Positions 7,221-17,092 of a stretch of DNA of 64,000 nucleotides are shown here, in pieces. The translations under genes and the position numbers were made by a program. Each line of letters begins with the position of its first letter. Position 1 is the stretch's first letter. Below the pieces are notes generated by a model, which saw nothing but the letters and a program-made list of their open reading frames with translations, was not told the DNA's origin and did no database searches. Source of the stretch: Bacillus sp. F19 (GTDB lineage: Bacteria; Bacillota; Bacilli; Bacillales; Bacillaceae); contig CP085710.1 in the NCBI GenBank assembly GCA_023823795.1, forward strand, positions 3,994,001 through 4,058,000. The letters run 5' to 3'.

Positions 7221-8519
7221 TTATGCAAGAGCCTTTTCGTAGGCCTGCTGGTATTTTTGAATGTCTCCTGCTCCCATGAAAACGAGAACGCCATTTTCAT
7301 GCTGCTTTAAGACGGCTGTTTCTTCTTCATCAATTAATGATGCACGGTCGATTTTATTTTGAAGATCTTGAATGGACAGTTTTCCAATGTTTTCGCGGGC
7401 AGAGCCAAATATGTCGCAAAGATAGACAGTATCTGCTTTCTGCAGGCTGTCCGCAAATTCCTCTAAAAACGATTGTGTGCGTGTAAAGGTATGCGGCTGG
7501 AAGACCGCAACGATTTCACGGTCCGGATATTTCTGTCTTGCTGCGTCAATTGTTGCTGTGATTTCAGTAGGATGATGCGCATAGTCATCGATCAGAACTT
7601 GATTGCCGATTTTCTTCTCGTTAAAACGGCGCTTTACGCCTTCGAACGTTTGAAGCTGAGCCTGAATCACTTCTGCATCAATCTCTTCATAATGGCAAAG
7701 CGCAATAACAGAAAGTGCGTTCAGTACACTGTGATCGCCAAAAGTCGGAATTTTAAAAGATGCATAAAAAGTGTTTCTGACAAACACATCAAAACTTGTT
7801 CCATCAGTCGCTTTTACAACATTGCGGGCCTGGAAATCATTTTCTTCACTGAAGCCGTAATAAACGACAGGCACATTTGCCTGAATATGCTGAAGATACT
7901 CATCGTCACCGCAGGCAATAATGCCTTTTTTGACTTGCATAGCCATCTCTTGAAATGCTTTGAACACATCATCGATGCTGCTGAAGTAATCCGGATGATC
8001 GAAATCGATATTCGTCATGATCGCATAATCCGGATAATAAGACAAGAAATGTCTGCGATATTCACAAGCTTCAAAAACAAAGTATTCGCTTTGTTCCATG
8101 CCTCTTCCAGTTCCATCTCCAATTAAAAATGAAGTTGGCTTTGCTCCCTGAATGACGTGGGCAAGCAATCCTGTAGTCGAGGTTTTGCCGTGGGCACCTG
8201 TAATGCCGACACTTGTAAACTTCTCCATAAACTCGCCTAAGAACTTATGATAGCGAATCACCTTAAGCCCGAGGCTGTGTGCTTCCTCAATTTCAGGATG
8301 CGAGTCAGGAAACGCATTTCCCGCTATAATAGTTAATCCTTGTTTGATATTGTCTTTTGAAAATGGAAAAAGCGGAATACCGCGCTGTTCTAAAGCTATT
8401 TGAGTGAAAATAGTTTTTTCAATATCAGATCCCTGAACCTCATAGTTCATATCATGCAGAATCTGTGCAAGGGCGCTCATTCCAGTCCCTTTTATTCCAA
8501 CGAAATGGTAAACAGTCAT
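7221..8519 (-). CDS. murC: UDP-N-acetylmuramate--L-alanine ligase
   Basis: Cytosolic ATP-dependent ligase adding L-alanine to UDP-MurNAc in peptidoglycan synthesis. The 432-residue product starts with the UDP-binding Rossmann fold ([13 protein letters not shown], about 5-17). Next come the ATP loop [10 protein letters not shown] (about 106-115) and the central ligase motif [11 protein letters not shown] (about 168-178); the C-terminal domain has YAHHPTEI (about 300) and FQPHTFTRT. The start is the ATG at 8519 with GGAGG 8 bases upstream. It is monocistronic, downstream of sftA on the same strand with its own promoter. Confidence 0.95.
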   Translation of the reverse strand: MTVYHFVGIKGTGMSALAQILHDMNYEVQGSDIEKTIFTQIALEQRGIPLFPFSKDNIKQGLTIIAGNAFPDSHPEIEEAHSLGLKVIRYHKFLGEFMEKFTSVGITGAHGKTSTTGLLAHVIQGAKPTSFLIGDGTGRGMEQSEYFVFEACEYRRHFLSYYPDYAIMTNIDFDHPDYFSSIDDVFKAFQEMAMQVKKGIIACGDDEYLQHIQANVPVVYYGFSEENDFQARNVVKATDGTSFDVFVRNTFYASFKIPTFGDHSVLNALSVIALCHYEEIDAEVIQAQLQTFEGVKRRFNEKKIGNQVLIDDYAHHPTEITATIDAARQKYPDREIVAVFQPHTFTRTQSFLEEFADSLQKADTVYLCDIFGSARENIGKLSIQDLQNKIDRASLIDEEETAVLKQHENGVLVFMGAGDIQKYQQAYEKALA

Positions 8520-8554
8520 AAATAGAACCTCCAACAAACGTCTATCTGTTTGAC

Positions 8555-8582
8555 ATTATATGATTCTTATCTCAATTTGCAA
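8555..8582 (-). promoter_or_regulatory. sigma-A promoter of murC
   Basis: Minus strand TTGCAA (8582-8577), 16-base spacer, TATAAT (8560-8555), about 35 bases before the start codon. Confidence 0.7.
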
Positions 8583-8876
8583 CTCCAAGTTTAATTAGAA
8601 TGCATAAGATAGCGGATATGTAGTATAGCTTACGATTTAACATTATAGCAGAATGCAATATAGATAACTATAAGAAAAGCGGCTGCTCATGAATGACACA
8701 TAAATCAGACATGTTAGGTTTTTTAAATAAATACATGGCGGGTCAATTTATCCTGCCCAATGCATATTATACGATATCTATGAACTTGGCAAGTGCGGAA
8801 TATAATGTAAATGTTTTCCTGATCCTCTAAACATTACGGGCAGTTGCTTCTGAGTATGTCTTAAATCGAGAAGAAA

Positions 8877-8913
8877 AATTGGGGAAACTGCTTTAAAAGC
8901 AGTTTTCCCAATT
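8877..8913 (-). terminator. Terminator after sftA
   Basis: A 17-bp stem with one mismatch (ends AATT, core GGGG AAACTGC paired to GCAGTTTTCCC); on the minus strand TTTTTCTTCTC follows. Confidence 0.8.
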
Positions 8914-9033
8914 CCTGAAGATAATACCTTCTTCAGACAAATATTTTTGTTTCGAAGAATATTTCCCCTAAACTGTGAGTTCTTCTGTTTATATGATGCT
9001 TGGATATCATCAGCTCTCCAGACCCAGTCTCCA

Positions 9034-11757
9034 TTACATTCCGCTTTCCTGAATGGTTTCAAGGTCCTGCTCAGAAATTAGGACTTCACGGGGTTTACTT
9101 CCTCTTGCTTCTGAAATAATTCCCTGCTTTTCCATCATATCCATAAGTCTTGCTGCACGGTTATAGCCGATTCTGAATCTTCTTTGCAGACTTGATGCAG
9201 ATGCCCCTCCCTGATCAACCACATATTCACACGCTTCAAGCAGCAGTTCATCTTCCTCGCTTTCTATACTGGACTTTTTCATCAATTCTTCCTGCTCAAA
9301 TAAAAAGACCGGCTTCATATGTTTTTTGGCATGGTTAACGACCCGTTCAATTTCTTCATCTGATACAAAATTCCCCTGAATACGGACAGCTTTAGATGTG
9401 CCATTTTCTAAAAAGAGCATATCCCCTTTACCGAGCAATTTTTCTGCTCCGGCTGAGTCAATAATTGTCCGTGAATCAACCTGAGATGATACAGAAAAAG
9501 CAATTCTGGTCGGGATATTTGACTTAATTAATCCAGTTATGACATCAACTGAAGGCCTTTGTGTAGCAACTATTAGATGAATTCCGCACGCTCTTGCTTT
9601 TTGAGCAATGCGGCAGATCGCTTCTTCTACGTCAGCAGGAGCTGCCATCATTAAATCAGCAAGCTCATCAATGACAATGACCAAGTATGGCATATGCTCA
9701 CCGCTATTATGTTTTGCCGCAAGTTCATTATAGCGGGAAATGTCCCTTGCTCCCGCATGAGCAAATAGCTCATATCTTCTTTCCATTTCTTCTACAGCCC
9801 ATTTCAATGCTCCAGTAGCAGCTTTTACATCCGTAATAACCGGACTTACTAGATGAGGAACATTGTGATACGGGGCTAGCTCGACCATTTTTGGGTCAAT
9901 CAGAAGCAGCTTCACTTCATGAGGGGAAGCTTTGTACAGAAGGCTCACCAGGATTGTATTAATACACACGCTTTTACCGGAACCAGTCGCTCCAGCAATT
10001 AGTCCATGCGGCATTTTTTTAAGATCTGTCACAACAGCCTGACCAGAAATATCAAGGCCCAGGGCAGCCGTCAGCGGAGATGGATTATTTCTGAACTCCG
10101 CACTTCTTAAGATTTCTCGCAAATAGACCATTTTGCTGTGTCTGTTCGGAACTTCAATGCCGATTCTGTTCTTGCCGGGTATAGGCGCTTCTATGCGGAT
10201 ATCTTTAGCTGATAAGCTCAGTTTGATATCATCTGTTAAATTTGTAATCTTATTTACTTTCACTCCAGGTTCAGGCTGGACTTCAAGACGTGTCACAGCA
10301 GGCCCCTGTGTAACATGAACAACTCTTGCTTTTACATTGAAGTTTTCAAGCGTCACATTCAGCAATTCTGTTTGTTCTCTAAGCCAATCCACATCATCTA
10401 CATATTCCTTAGGCGGAATGTTCAAAAGCTGCAATGACGGGAAAAGATAGGATGATCCAGAATTCGAAGAGCCTTCTGACTTTTGGATTTTTTGTTTATC
10501 TCTTCCAAACATCATGACATTAAACGGAACGGTTGATCTTGTTGATCGATTTTCTATCACTTTTTCTGCAGGATTTTCATTCGATCTTTCAGTTCTGTTA
10601 ATGGCTGGTTCATCTGTTACACGATTTTCCTCTTCCTTTTCATAATGATGCTTATCAGCAGTGGCCGTATGCAGCTTTAGCTCATCGTCGCTTGCAGTCA
10701 GAACGTCTGGCTCTGGAACTTCTGCATGCTCCTCGTTTGGCGTCCATTCAGTGAGCGTTTGTTTCTCTTCGTTTTCATCAATAAGGCTGAAGTCTTCTTC
10801 TGACTTTACTATAGGCGGATGTGCATATTCAGCCATAACGATTTCTGTTTCCTCAGCCGTTACCGCTACCTCTTTATTTTCATATGGCAGCGTGAGTGTA
10901 TCTTCTGTTATTACATTTACATGTTCAACAGTATCACTGTTGATTTCTTCATGATCTTCATCAGATGCAAAGGAAAGAAATGGGGTTTCCTTTTCTTTAT
11001 CCAGACTTTTATCTGGAATAATTGATTTTTGCAAGCTGTTTTCTGGAATGATTTCAGATACAGAATCCGCGGCTTCCGTTTTTAAAATGGCTGGATCATC
11101 TTTTTCCAGCTTTTCATGCAGGGCTGCTGCCGGAATTCTCACGTCTTGGATTTCCCTCATTCTCGCAGCTTCTCTTTTCAGGAGCTCAGCACGTTTATGT
11201 TCATTTAACTTTGACAGAACGGATTCAGTAGATTGAGCGGCTTGCTGAAAGCTTTTAAATAAACTTGAACCCGGCTCGCTGCCAGTTTGATTTGCTTCAT
11301 CTCTTGGACTAATTCGATACTCTAATGGTTCTTGATTGTCTCTAGGCCTGAAGCCGTAAATAGGCGAAGGAATCTCTGTTGGATGAAAAGGCCTCTTTGA
11401 ATCTGTATTTGTCTTTATTCTGGCTGCTTTTCCCGGCATATGCCCTGTGCTGCTAAGTTTTTGAGGTTTCGTTCTTTCGATCTTTGCACTTGCTGAACTT
11501 TTCCTTCTAGGTTCTGAACGAGTTTTTTGATTATCAGGAATCATCGGAAATTTGAAGTTTCCTTTAGGATATTGATAGGCTACTTTTGTTTCTACATTTT
11601 TCACATTCGAAGTTTGAGTTTTGGGCGGTACTGGTGCTCTATGTACAGGTTGCTGCTGTTCTGGAATTTGCCTTTTTTCAGCTGCTGCTTGTTCTAATTG
11701 CTTATCTGTCTCTGTTTCACCGGCGAAATAATTGATCATTTTTGAAAACCAACTCAT
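9034..11757 (-). CDS. sftA: SftA, soluble FtsK/SpoIIIE-type DNA translocase
   Basis: A 907-residue ATPase that in B. subtilis (YtpT) moves chromosomal DNA away from the closing division septum. The first ~430 residues are charged, low-complexity linker without membrane segments, which separates it from membrane-bound SpoIIIE. The motor follows, with Walker A GATGSGKSVCINT (about 590-602), Walker B LVIVIDELADLM and ATQRPSVDVITG. A C-terminal winged-helix gamma domain (ACEYVVDQGGASASSLQRRF region) is expected to read polar DNA motifs. The ATG at 11757 (MSWFSKM) is preferred over the GTG at 11766. It is monocistronic: terminators lie on both sides. Confidence 0.93.
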   Translation of the reverse strand: MSWFSKMINYFAGETETDKQLEQAAAEKRQIPEQQQPVHRAPVPPKTQTSNVKNVETKVAYQYPKGNFKFPMIPDNQKTRSEPRRKSSASAKIERTKPQKLSSTGHMPGKAARIKTNTDSKRPFHPTEIPSPIYGFRPRDNQEPLEYRISPRDEANQTGSEPGSSLFKSFQQAAQSTESVLSKLNEHKRAELLKREAARMREIQDVRIPAAALHEKLEKDDPAILKTEAADSVSEIIPENSLQKSIIPDKSLDKEKETPFLSFASDEDHEEINSDTVEHVNVITEDTLTLPYENKEVAVTAEETEIVMAEYAHPPIVKSEEDFSLIDENEEKQTLTEWTPNEEHAEVPEPDVLTASDDELKLHTATADKHHYEKEEENRVTDEPAINRTERSNENPAEKVIENRSTRSTVPFNVMMFGRDKQKIQKSEGSSNSGSSYLFPSLQLLNIPPKEYVDDVDWLREQTELLNVTLENFNVKARVVHVTQGPAVTRLEVQPEPGVKVNKITNLTDDIKLSLSAKDIRIEAPIPGKNRIGIEVPNRHSKMVYLREILRSAEFRNNPSPLTAALGLDISGQAVVTDLKKMPHGLIAGATGSGKSVCINTILVSLLYKASPHEVKLLLIDPKMVELAPYHNVPHLVSPVITDVKAATGALKWAVEEMERRYELFAHAGARDISRYNELAAKHNSGEHMPYLVIVIDELADLMMAAPADVEEAICRIAQKARACGIHLIVATQRPSVDVITGLIKSNIPTRIAFSVSSQVDSRTIIDSAGAEKLLGKGDMLFLENGTSKAVRIQGNFVSDEEIERVVNHAKKHMKPVFLFEQEELMKKSSIESEEDELLLEACEYVVDQGGASASSLQRRFRIGYNRAARLMDMMEKQGIISEARGSKPREVLISEQDLETIQESGM

Positions 11758-11820
11758 AAAAACCACTCTTTCAAAGGTTTCTTCTTAATTACTATTCTAT
11801 TGTAACAGTTAATCCTATCT

Positions 11821-11876
11821 TTTAAAGATGAAAAAAGCCACTAGAAAATTTCCTAGTGGCTTTTTTCATCTTTAAA
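11821..11876. terminator. Very long perfect terminator after ytpR
   Basis: Two 24-base arms are perfectly complementary around an 8-base loop; each arm contains GAAAAAAGCCACTAG or its complement. It works in either direction and separates ytpQ-ytpR from sftA. Confidence 0.9.
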
Positions 11877-11915
11877 TAGATTGTTCGATTTAGACAATAG
11901 GTTTATGGGAGTCCA

Positions 11916-12530
11916 TTATTTTTTAAAAAAATCTGTGCCGATTTCATAATGATCATCTAAAACTAAAATTCCTTTTTCCTGAGGAGCATCGGGAAGATTT
12001 AATTCCTTCGCAGAGCAGATCATGCCGCTTGATGCAACACCTCTGAGCTCAGCATCTTTTATCACAAGGCCGCTTGGCATAACTGCTCCGGCTTTAGCAA
12101 CAACAACCTTTTGTCCGCTGTCTACATTAGGTGCACCGCACACGATTTGAAGTTTTTCACTGCCTGTATTAACTTGACATACGCTTAATTTATCGGCATT
12201 TGGATGTTTTTCTTTTGTTTCTACGAACCCAACTACAAATTTGGGTGATAGATCAGCTTGCAGCTGTTCCTCAAATCCATTTTGATTAAGGCATTCATTC
12301 AATTTGCTGAGCAGATTCTCAGTCAATTCAATAACCCCGGCGCTGCTCTCAATTTCAAGATAAGAAGATGCGTTAAAAAGATTGAATCCGGCCGTTTCGC
12401 CTGAGGCACTGCTGTAAATTCGCACTGCATCTCCCTTTTTTACAAACGCTCTGTCTTCTGGCGGCAATTCAGCCGCTGAAATCATCAGTGTATCGCCTAC
12501 ACCTTCTTTGTTATAAAATACGCGCATCAT
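11916..12530 (-). CDS. ytpR: YtpR family tRNA-binding protein
   Basis: A 204-residue protein: an N-terminal DUF4479-type domain (about 1-90), then an EMAP-II/tRNA-binding OB fold (about 95-200) with the motifs [31 protein letters not shown] and [14 protein letters not shown]. The same fold is found in the N terminus of PheT and in MetG extensions. The binding partner and role of YtpR are not known. Its ATG overlaps the stop of ytpQ (ATGA), so the two are translationally coupled. AAGGTAAA precedes the start. Confidence 0.9.
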   Translation of the reverse strand: MMRVFYNKEGVGDTLMISAAELPPEDRAFVKKGDAVRIYSSASGETAGFNLFNASSYLEIESSAGVIELTENLLSKLNECLNQNGFEEQLQADLSPKFVVGFVETKEKHPNADKLSVCQVNTGSEKLQIVCGAPNVDSGQKVVVAKAGAVMPSGLVIKDAELRGVASSGMICSAKELNLPDAPQEKGILVLDDHYEIGTDFFKK

Positions 12531-13348
12531 TGTTTACCTTCCTCTTCCTTTTTTGCCCGATTCTTTGCAAGAATAAATATAGGTTCCAGCTCATTGTTTT
12601 CATACAGAAAAGATAGAGCTGTAATTGGGACCCTGCCGCTTGCAAAAAAGCTCATGGCCATCTGGCCTAAAATATCGTAACCTGTATCATTTCGGATGTC
12701 TGCGATAATCAGAACATCCTGATGCGGTACTGCAATGGCCATCGCACCCTGCATTTTTTCATGGAAAGAATCAAGGATGGTGTCATTAAGCAGACGGCTT
12801 GCATCATAGCCATCATTGGCATTTAAAAAGTAAAAAACATTTCCTGCAGCATGATCTTCTTTTACACTTGTTTGCAGGGACCTGAGATTGAACCTTGCCA
12901 TTTCTTTAATTTTGCTGAACGTCCAGTTCTCTCTTTCCATCATTTTCATATCGATCAAACGATAGGAATTCCCAAGATCAAGCGCATAATAGATTCTCGT
13001 TTCAGCTGTATGTTTTTCGTGTATCAGCAAAACGCCATCAGAGGATTCGACTGGAAAAGATGTTGATCTGATAACCGGGAAAATCCCTTTTTCTTTGCCT
13101 GTCAGTTCCTGTTCCTCATTCATAACTGTCAAAGCTTCCTCGATGTAATAAACCAATTCATCAACAGCCGCATCTTTTTTCTCTTCCCATTTTGCAATAA
13201 TGCCAGGCAGAGATATCGTGATGCCTTTTTTAGTAGCATCATCTTCAACACGCAATTGATCCTTTTCTCTATCAAAATGGCTCGTCCAGTCTTTATGTTT
13301 TAAGCGCTCCTTGATTGTCTCCGCCATTTTCCTTGAAGTCATTTTCAT
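12527..13348 (-). CDS. ytpQ: YtpQ, DUF1444 family protein
   Basis: A 273-residue cytosolic protein of the DUF1444 family, conserved in Bacillales between ytpP and ytpR. It has no signal peptide, membrane segment or recognisable catalytic motif; it is rich in charged residues with an alternating alpha/beta pattern. GGGAG lies 10 bases before the ATG at 13348; a second in-frame ATG follows at 13342. It lies 34 bases after ytpP and overlaps ytpR by 4 bases, so ytpP-ytpQ-ytpR is probably one operon. Function is unknown. Confidence 0.88.
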   Translation of the reverse strand: MKMTSRKMAETIKERLKHKDWTSHFDREKDQLRVEDDATKKGITISLPGIIAKWEEKKDAAVDELVYYIEEALTVMNEEQELTGKEKGIFPVIRSTSFPVESSDGVLLIHEKHTAETRIYYALDLGNSYRLIDMKMMERENWTFSKIKEMARFNLRSLQTSVKEDHAAGNVFYFLNANDGYDASRLLNDTILDSFHEKMQGAMAIAVPHQDVLIIADIRNDTGYDILGQMAMSFFASGRVPITALSFLYENNELEPIFILAKNRAKKEEEGKQ

Positions 13349-13382
13349 GAATCATTCCGCTCCCTACCGGTTAGTAACTGTT

Positions 13383-13700
13383 TTATGATGATAATCCGTC
13401 TATAAATTCCTGAATCTGCTCTTTCGTTTTACGGTCTTTGTTCACATAACGGCCACTTTCCTGTCCGTTGTGGAATCCGACAAAACTAGGAATTCCGAAT
13501 ACATTTAATTCAGCACATAGATCGATAAATTCGTCCCTGTCTACATAATAAAATGTGAATTTGTTATTTTCAGCCTGCAGTTCCGGCAGAAACGGGTCAA
13601 TAAAACGGCAATCAGGACACCAGTCAGCTGAAAACATAAGAATCACGTTTTCTTTTTGAATTACCTCGTTATAATGAGCCATTGATTGTAATTTTTCCAT
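13383..13700 (-). CDS. ytpP: Thioredoxin-like protein YtpP
   Basis: A 105-residue thioredoxin-fold protein with redox motif WCPDC (about residues 29-33), cis-proline in FGIPSFV (about 76-82) and the usual thioredoxin length. It probably reduces disulfides in the cytosol; the partner is unknown. The start is the ATG at 13700 with GGAGG 8 bases upstream, 39 bases inside the longest frame. It is first of ytpP-ytpQ-ytpR. Confidence 0.9.
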   Translation of the reverse strand: MEKLQSMAHYNEVIQKENVILMFSADWCPDCRFIDPFLPELQAENNKFTFYYVDRDEFIDLCAELNVFGIPSFVGFHNGQESGRYVNKDRKTKEQIQEFIDGLSS

Positions 13701-13803
13701 TGTTAAAACCTCCAATAATATCATTTCCAATTTGTGCATTCATCATATCGCATCATACCAAAAGTATCCTTGAGTTACCAATAGTTTAGCCTTCAGTAAA
13801 AAA

Positions 13804-13834
13804 AATCCCCTTTGCAGAGCAAAGGGGGATTTCT
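13804..13834 (-). terminator. Terminator after the lipoprotein gene
   Basis: ATCCCCTTTGC pairs with GCAAAGGGGGAT around AGA; on the minus strand a run of eight Ts follows. Confidence 0.8.
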
Positions 13835-13838
13835 ATTA

Positions 13839-14339
13839 TTAATAGTTGACAGAAGACACAATTTCCATCATTTGTTCGGCTGTATCTGCAACACTGCGGC
13901 CGTCTGTTTGCGTTGTCATTTTAACTCCGCCGATTCCCGCCGAAACCTCATACTCATCCTCTTCAAGTTTATCCACAAGTACGTATCCGAATCGATCTTT
14001 ATCCTTAAAGGTTTCTTCTACTATTGGATCATTATATTGCTCAAGCAGCGAATCATAAAAAACGGTACTGTCCTCTTTTTCTTTATCATTTACAAATAGT
14101 ATAAATTGCTCATCCTCCCGTTTGAAAATCAAGTTATTATTTTTTGCAGATGCGACTTTATAGCCTTCCGGCAAATGATATTTAAAAGACCCGCTCTCTT
14201 CATTGGCAGCAGCCGGCTTGCTTGTAAAAGTCTTTTTTGTCTGATCTATCGTTGCAGTTTGCATTTCTTCTTCATTTATTGAACAGGCTAATAAGGAAAA
14301 AAGAAAAGCAAAGATCATGACTGCTAGAATTTTCTTCAA
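13839..14339 (-). CDS. Putative lipoprotein of unknown function
   Basis: A 166-residue exported protein: MKKILAVMIFAFLFSLLACS is a lipoprotein signal peptide with lipobox LLAC (Cys19), so it should be lipid-anchored outside the membrane. The mature part starts with a flexible acidic stretch and continues as one compact domain (KYHLPEGYKV to MMEIVSSVNY). I do not recognise the family. The start codon is TTG, chosen because AAGGAGGG is 6 bases upstream and the signal peptide begins there. It is monocistronic with a terminator at its end. Confidence 0.8.
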   Translation of the reverse strand: MKKILAVMIFAFLFSLLACSINEEEMQTATIDQTKKTFTSKPAAANEESGSFKYHLPEGYKVASAKNNNLIFKREDEQFILFVNDKEKEDSTVFYDSLLEQYNDPIVEETFKDKDRFGYVLVDKLEEDEYEVSAGIGGVKMTTQTDGRSVADTAEQMMEIVSSVNY

Positions 14340-14476
14340 GAAAAACCCTCCTTATTCAATAGGAAAATAAGACCCTTTTCTATAATAACTCTTTCATTTT
14401 AGACTTGACAAGAGAGCTTTGTTTTATGAAAAGAAAAACAGGGTAATGAATTTTTAAAAAAGAGGTGAACTTTTAA

Positions 14477-14917
14477 GTGAATATAAATGTTTACTTGGCA
14501 GGAGAAATACATAGTAATTGGAGAAACGAAGTAAAAAAGAAGGCCCAAAATCTCCCGGTAACTTTTACAGGACCAATGGAAAACCATGATCGGTCTGATT
14601 TTATTGGAGAAGAAATATTAGGTTCACAGCCAAATGCTATTTTAAAAGACGAAGCTGCATCCAGAATTAATAATTTCAGAACAAAAGTTTTGATGGATAA
14701 AGCGGATATTGTAATGGCTTTATTTGGAGAAAAATATAAACAGTGGAATACTGCAATGGATGCAACAAGTGCATTATCCAGCAAAAAACCGTTAATTATC
14801 ATAAGACCGGTGAACCTGCATCACCCGCTTAAAGAACTTTCTTCCAAAGCTGATGTAACGGTAGAAACAATTGATCAGGCCATTGCAGTGTTATCCTATC
14901 TTTTTGAACAAGAGTAG
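14477..14917 (+). CDS. ytoQ: YtoQ family protein
   Basis: A 146-residue cytosolic protein. The N terminus (VYLAGEIHSNWR) and the aspartate-rich middle (DKADIVMALFGEKYKQWNTAMD, about 74-95) resemble nucleoside 2-deoxyribosyltransferase folds, where such a motif binds the sugar. The reaction of YtoQ is not known. Start GTG with GAGGTG 9 bases upstream. It converges on the DUF84 gene, 4 bases apart, sharing the hairpin at 14911-14938. Confidence 0.82.
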   Translation: MNINVYLAGEIHSNWRNEVKKKAQNLPVTFTGPMENHDRSDFIGEEILGSQPNAILKDEAASRINNFRTKVLMDKADIVMALFGEKYKQWNTAMDATSALSSKKPLIIIRPVNLHHPLKELSSKADVTVETIDQAIAVLSYLFEQE

Positions 14918-14938
14918 CGGCCTATCTGCCGCTGCTCT
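14911..14938 (+). terminator. Terminator at the end of ytoQ
   Basis: AGAG-AGCGGC pairs with GCCGCT-CTCT around CTATCT; five Ts follow. It overlaps the last codons of both convergent genes. Confidence 0.75.
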
Positions 14939-15449
14939 TTTTATGCATGTAAAAATATTGGCCAAATAACAGCTTAGAAATGTGAGTAAACATTTCTTTC
15001 CGATTCACCATGCCATTTGTAAATATCCCGATTGCCCCTTCATTATGACTGACATTATATTGATTCGCATATTGATCCATGACGATTCCAAGCTCAACGC
15101 CCGACTTCACCTTCTTACCAACCTCATCAGGCAGAAGGATTCTGGCGCCGCCTGCAATAATTGGTCTGATATCGCCTCCTGCAACGGCTCCCCAATTGCA
15201 TAAATAAAAACCTTGATTTGTCTCAATGATACCTCCTTCAAGACCTATGCCAAGATCAGCCTGCTCCATTTCCCTGGCATTTTCTGCACGGTTAATGGCG
15301 CCTTGTATGGTTTCCTCATCTGAAAACGGCTGGTCAGATACTCCAGATGGAACTTTGACACTTTTGAATGTAAATTGCTCAAAATCAGATAGAGATGCCT
15401 TTACCGCATTAACTTTGGCCGGATTTAAGGTTCCAATAGCTATTTTCAT
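14922..15449 (-). CDS. DUF84 / YjjX-like inosine/xanthosine triphosphatase
   Basis: A 175-residue member of the DUF84 family (E. coli YjjX), which hydrolyses non-canonical purine triphosphates (ITP, XTP) and so cleans the nucleotide pool. Seen: N-terminal IAIGTLNPAKVNAVKASL (nucleotide-binding start), SDQPFSDEETIQGAINRA (about 37-54), GIGLEGGI (about 67-74) and the C-terminal SHNEGAIGIFTNG. AAGGAG is 9-10 bases before the ATG. It is monocistronic; a dispersed repeat lies upstream. Confidence 0.85.
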   Translation of the reverse strand: MKIAIGTLNPAKVNAVKASLSDFEQFTFKSVKVPSGVSDQPFSDEETIQGAINRAENAREMEQADLGIGLEGGIIETNQGFYLCNWGAVAGGDIRPIIAGGARILLPDEVGKKVKSGVELGIVMDQYANQYNVSHNEGAIGIFTNGMVNRKEMFTHISKLLFGQYFYMHKKSSGR

Positions 15450-15470
15450 CTATTTCTTTCTCCTTTATAT

Positions 15471-15580
15471 AAAGAAAAGCGCAAGCGCACGTTTAGCTCG
15501 GGCATGACAGATAAGAAACCGGCTGACTTTTTTGTGAGATTTTGTTCTGGCCGGGGAGGGCGATTCCGCTTGTCATCATT
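15471..15580 (+). repeat. Dispersed intergenic repeat, copy C
   Basis: AAGCGCAAGCGC, then GTTTAGCTCGGG, GACAGATAAGAA, and TTTTGTTCTGGCCGGGGAG. It follows the layout of copies A and B (GACTGTTCAGCTCCG, GGCAGATAAGAA, TTTGTTCTGACCGAGGAG) with more divergence. Confidence 0.6.
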
Positions 15581-15615
15581 GCGCAAAATTTTATACTTTC
15601 TTATCTCTTAAAAAA

Positions 15616-15637
15616 GGAAACCACCTCAGTGATTTCC
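15616..15637 (-). terminator. Terminator after ytoP
   Basis: GGAAACCAC/GTGATTTCC with a 4-base loop; on the minus strand TTTTTT follows. Confidence 0.7.
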
Positions 15638-15648
15638 GCTTCTTAACT

Positions 15649-16722
15649 TTATGAATTCTGCTTTATTGTATCCAATGTCGTTTGATCACAAGCTTTTACA
15701 AGCGAGACAATTAATTCTTTTGCAGCAGCATAGTCGTCAATATGGACAATAGAAGCTGCTGTATGAATATAACGCGAGCAGATGCCAATAACTGCAGAAG
15801 GAACACCATCATTTGAAGTATGAACACGACCTGCATCTGTTCCGCCTTGTGACACGAAATACTGATAAGGAATATTGTTTGATTCTGCCGTGTCTAAAAC
15901 AAATTCCCTCATTCCTCTATGTGTCACCATTGTACGGTCTAAAATACGGAGCAGGGCGCCTTTGCCCAGCTGGCCGAATTCATGCTTCGCTCCGCTCATA
16001 TCATTGGCAGGACTCGCATCAAGAGCAAAGAACAAATCAGGCTGAATCATATTGGCAGCGGTTTGTGCTCCTCTAAGCCCTACCTCTTCCTGTACGGTTG
16101 CACCAGAATAAAGAGTACTTGGAAGTGTTTCGTTTTTCAGCTCTTTTAACAATTCAATCGACAATCCGCATCCATAACGGTTATCCCATGCCTTAGCCAT
16201 AATCTTTTTAGGATTGGCCATTGGAGTAAATGGACAAACAGGAAGAATTTGCTGTCCTGGCTTAATGCCCAGTTCTGCTGCATCTTCATCTGAATCCGCT
16301 CCAATATCAACAAGCATATTTTTAATCTGCATCGGTTTGTTCCGCTGATCTTCACTTAATAAATGAGGTGGAATCGATCCGATTACTCCGGGAATCGCCC
16401 CTTGATCTGTTATGATCTCAACGCGCTGTGCAAGAAGCACCTGGCTCCACCAGCCTCCAAGCGTCTGGAACCTTATCATTCCGTTTTTCGTTACACCCGT
16501 TACCATGAACCCTACTTCATCCATGTGCCCTGCAACCATAATCTTGGGACCTTCTGATTGACCGTGCATCACCCCAAAAATACTGCCTAACCGATCTTGA
16601 ACAATCTCATCTGAGTACTTGCTGAGCTCTGAACGCATGAATTTACGCACGGCATGCTCGTTACCCGGTGCACCCGGAAGCTCCGTCAATGTCTTAAAAA
16701 GCTCTAACGTCTCTTGGTTCAT
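15649..16722 (-). CDS. ytoP: M42 family aminopeptidase YtoP
   Basis: A 357-residue tetrahedral (TET) type metallo-aminopeptidase, probably glutamyl/acidic-residue specific, acting on cytosolic peptides. Metal and catalytic motifs of M42 are complete: AGHMDEVGF (about 64-72), AWDNRYGCG (about 178-186), [10 protein letters not shown] (about 213-222, with the catalytic Glu), ALDASP (about 235-240) and CSRYIHT (about 316-322). AAGGGG precedes the ATG by about 9 bases. It is monocistronic. Confidence 0.92.
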   Translation of the reverse strand: MNQETLELFKTLTELPGAPGNEHAVRKFMRSELSKYSDEIVQDRLGSIFGVMHGQSEGPKIMVAGHMDEVGFMVTGVTKNGMIRFQTLGGWWSQVLLAQRVEIITDQGAIPGVIGSIPPHLLSEDQRNKPMQIKNMLVDIGADSDEDAAELGIKPGQQILPVCPFTPMANPKKIMAKAWDNRYGCGLSIELLKELKNETLPSTLYSGATVQEEVGLRGAQTAANMIQPDLFFALDASPANDMSGAKHEFGQLGKGALLRILDRTMVTHRGMREFVLDTAESNNIPYQYFVSQGGTDAGRVHTSNDGVPSAVIGICSRYIHTAASIVHIDDYAAAKELIVSLVKACDQTTLDTIKQNS

Positions 16723-17092
16723 CCATCATATCCCCTTTACGTATGTATTCTTTTATTTTACAGAAAGTTATCCTTTCGTGCTACTAAATAAAAGCAAACC
16801 GGCTGTTCAGACCCGACAGGCAGATTAGGACATATCAACCAACTTTCAGGATTTATCAGCCAAAATCAGAAATAAAACTACCTGCATTGGAATTTTATCA
16901 GCGTGTATTTTATCCACCTGTTTTTCATTTTATTAACCAAACCATTCTGATAGCCCTGCCAAGAAAAGTTCCGGTAAAGATAGCAGGCTTTCCAAACAAA
17001 TTCTGCTTCTTAAAAAGACATAACCACACTTAACAAGAAAAGGAATCTTCTGTATACTTAAATCAATGTGTTAAGGATGGAGGAGATCGTTT
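16723..17092. other. Divergent intergenic region ytoP / ytzB with repeat debris
   Basis: It contains a short piece of the dispersed repeat (16794-16830: ACCGGCTGTTCAGACCC, GACAGGCAGATTAGG), then decayed TTTATCAGC units (16850-16945), then the ytzB promoter. No gene. Confidence 0.65.
17030..17058 (+). promoter_or_regulatory. sigma-A promoter of ytzB
   Basis: TTAACA (17030-17035), 17-base spacer, TATACT (17053-17058), 34 bases before the ytzB start. Confidence 0.75.

Larger units (their letters stand above)
8520..9033. other. Intergenic region between murC and sftA
   Basis: No gene with a ribosome site was found. It holds the murC promoter, the sftA terminator and a second, weaker minus-strand promoter-like pair (TTGCCA at 8787-8792, TATAAT at 8766-8771, spacing 15) that could give murC a long leader. 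Confidence 0.55.

Noticed and set aside
8778-9062. 94-codon minus-strand frame overlapping the end of sftA
   Set aside because: It covers the sftA terminator and has no ribosome site or recognisable sequence.
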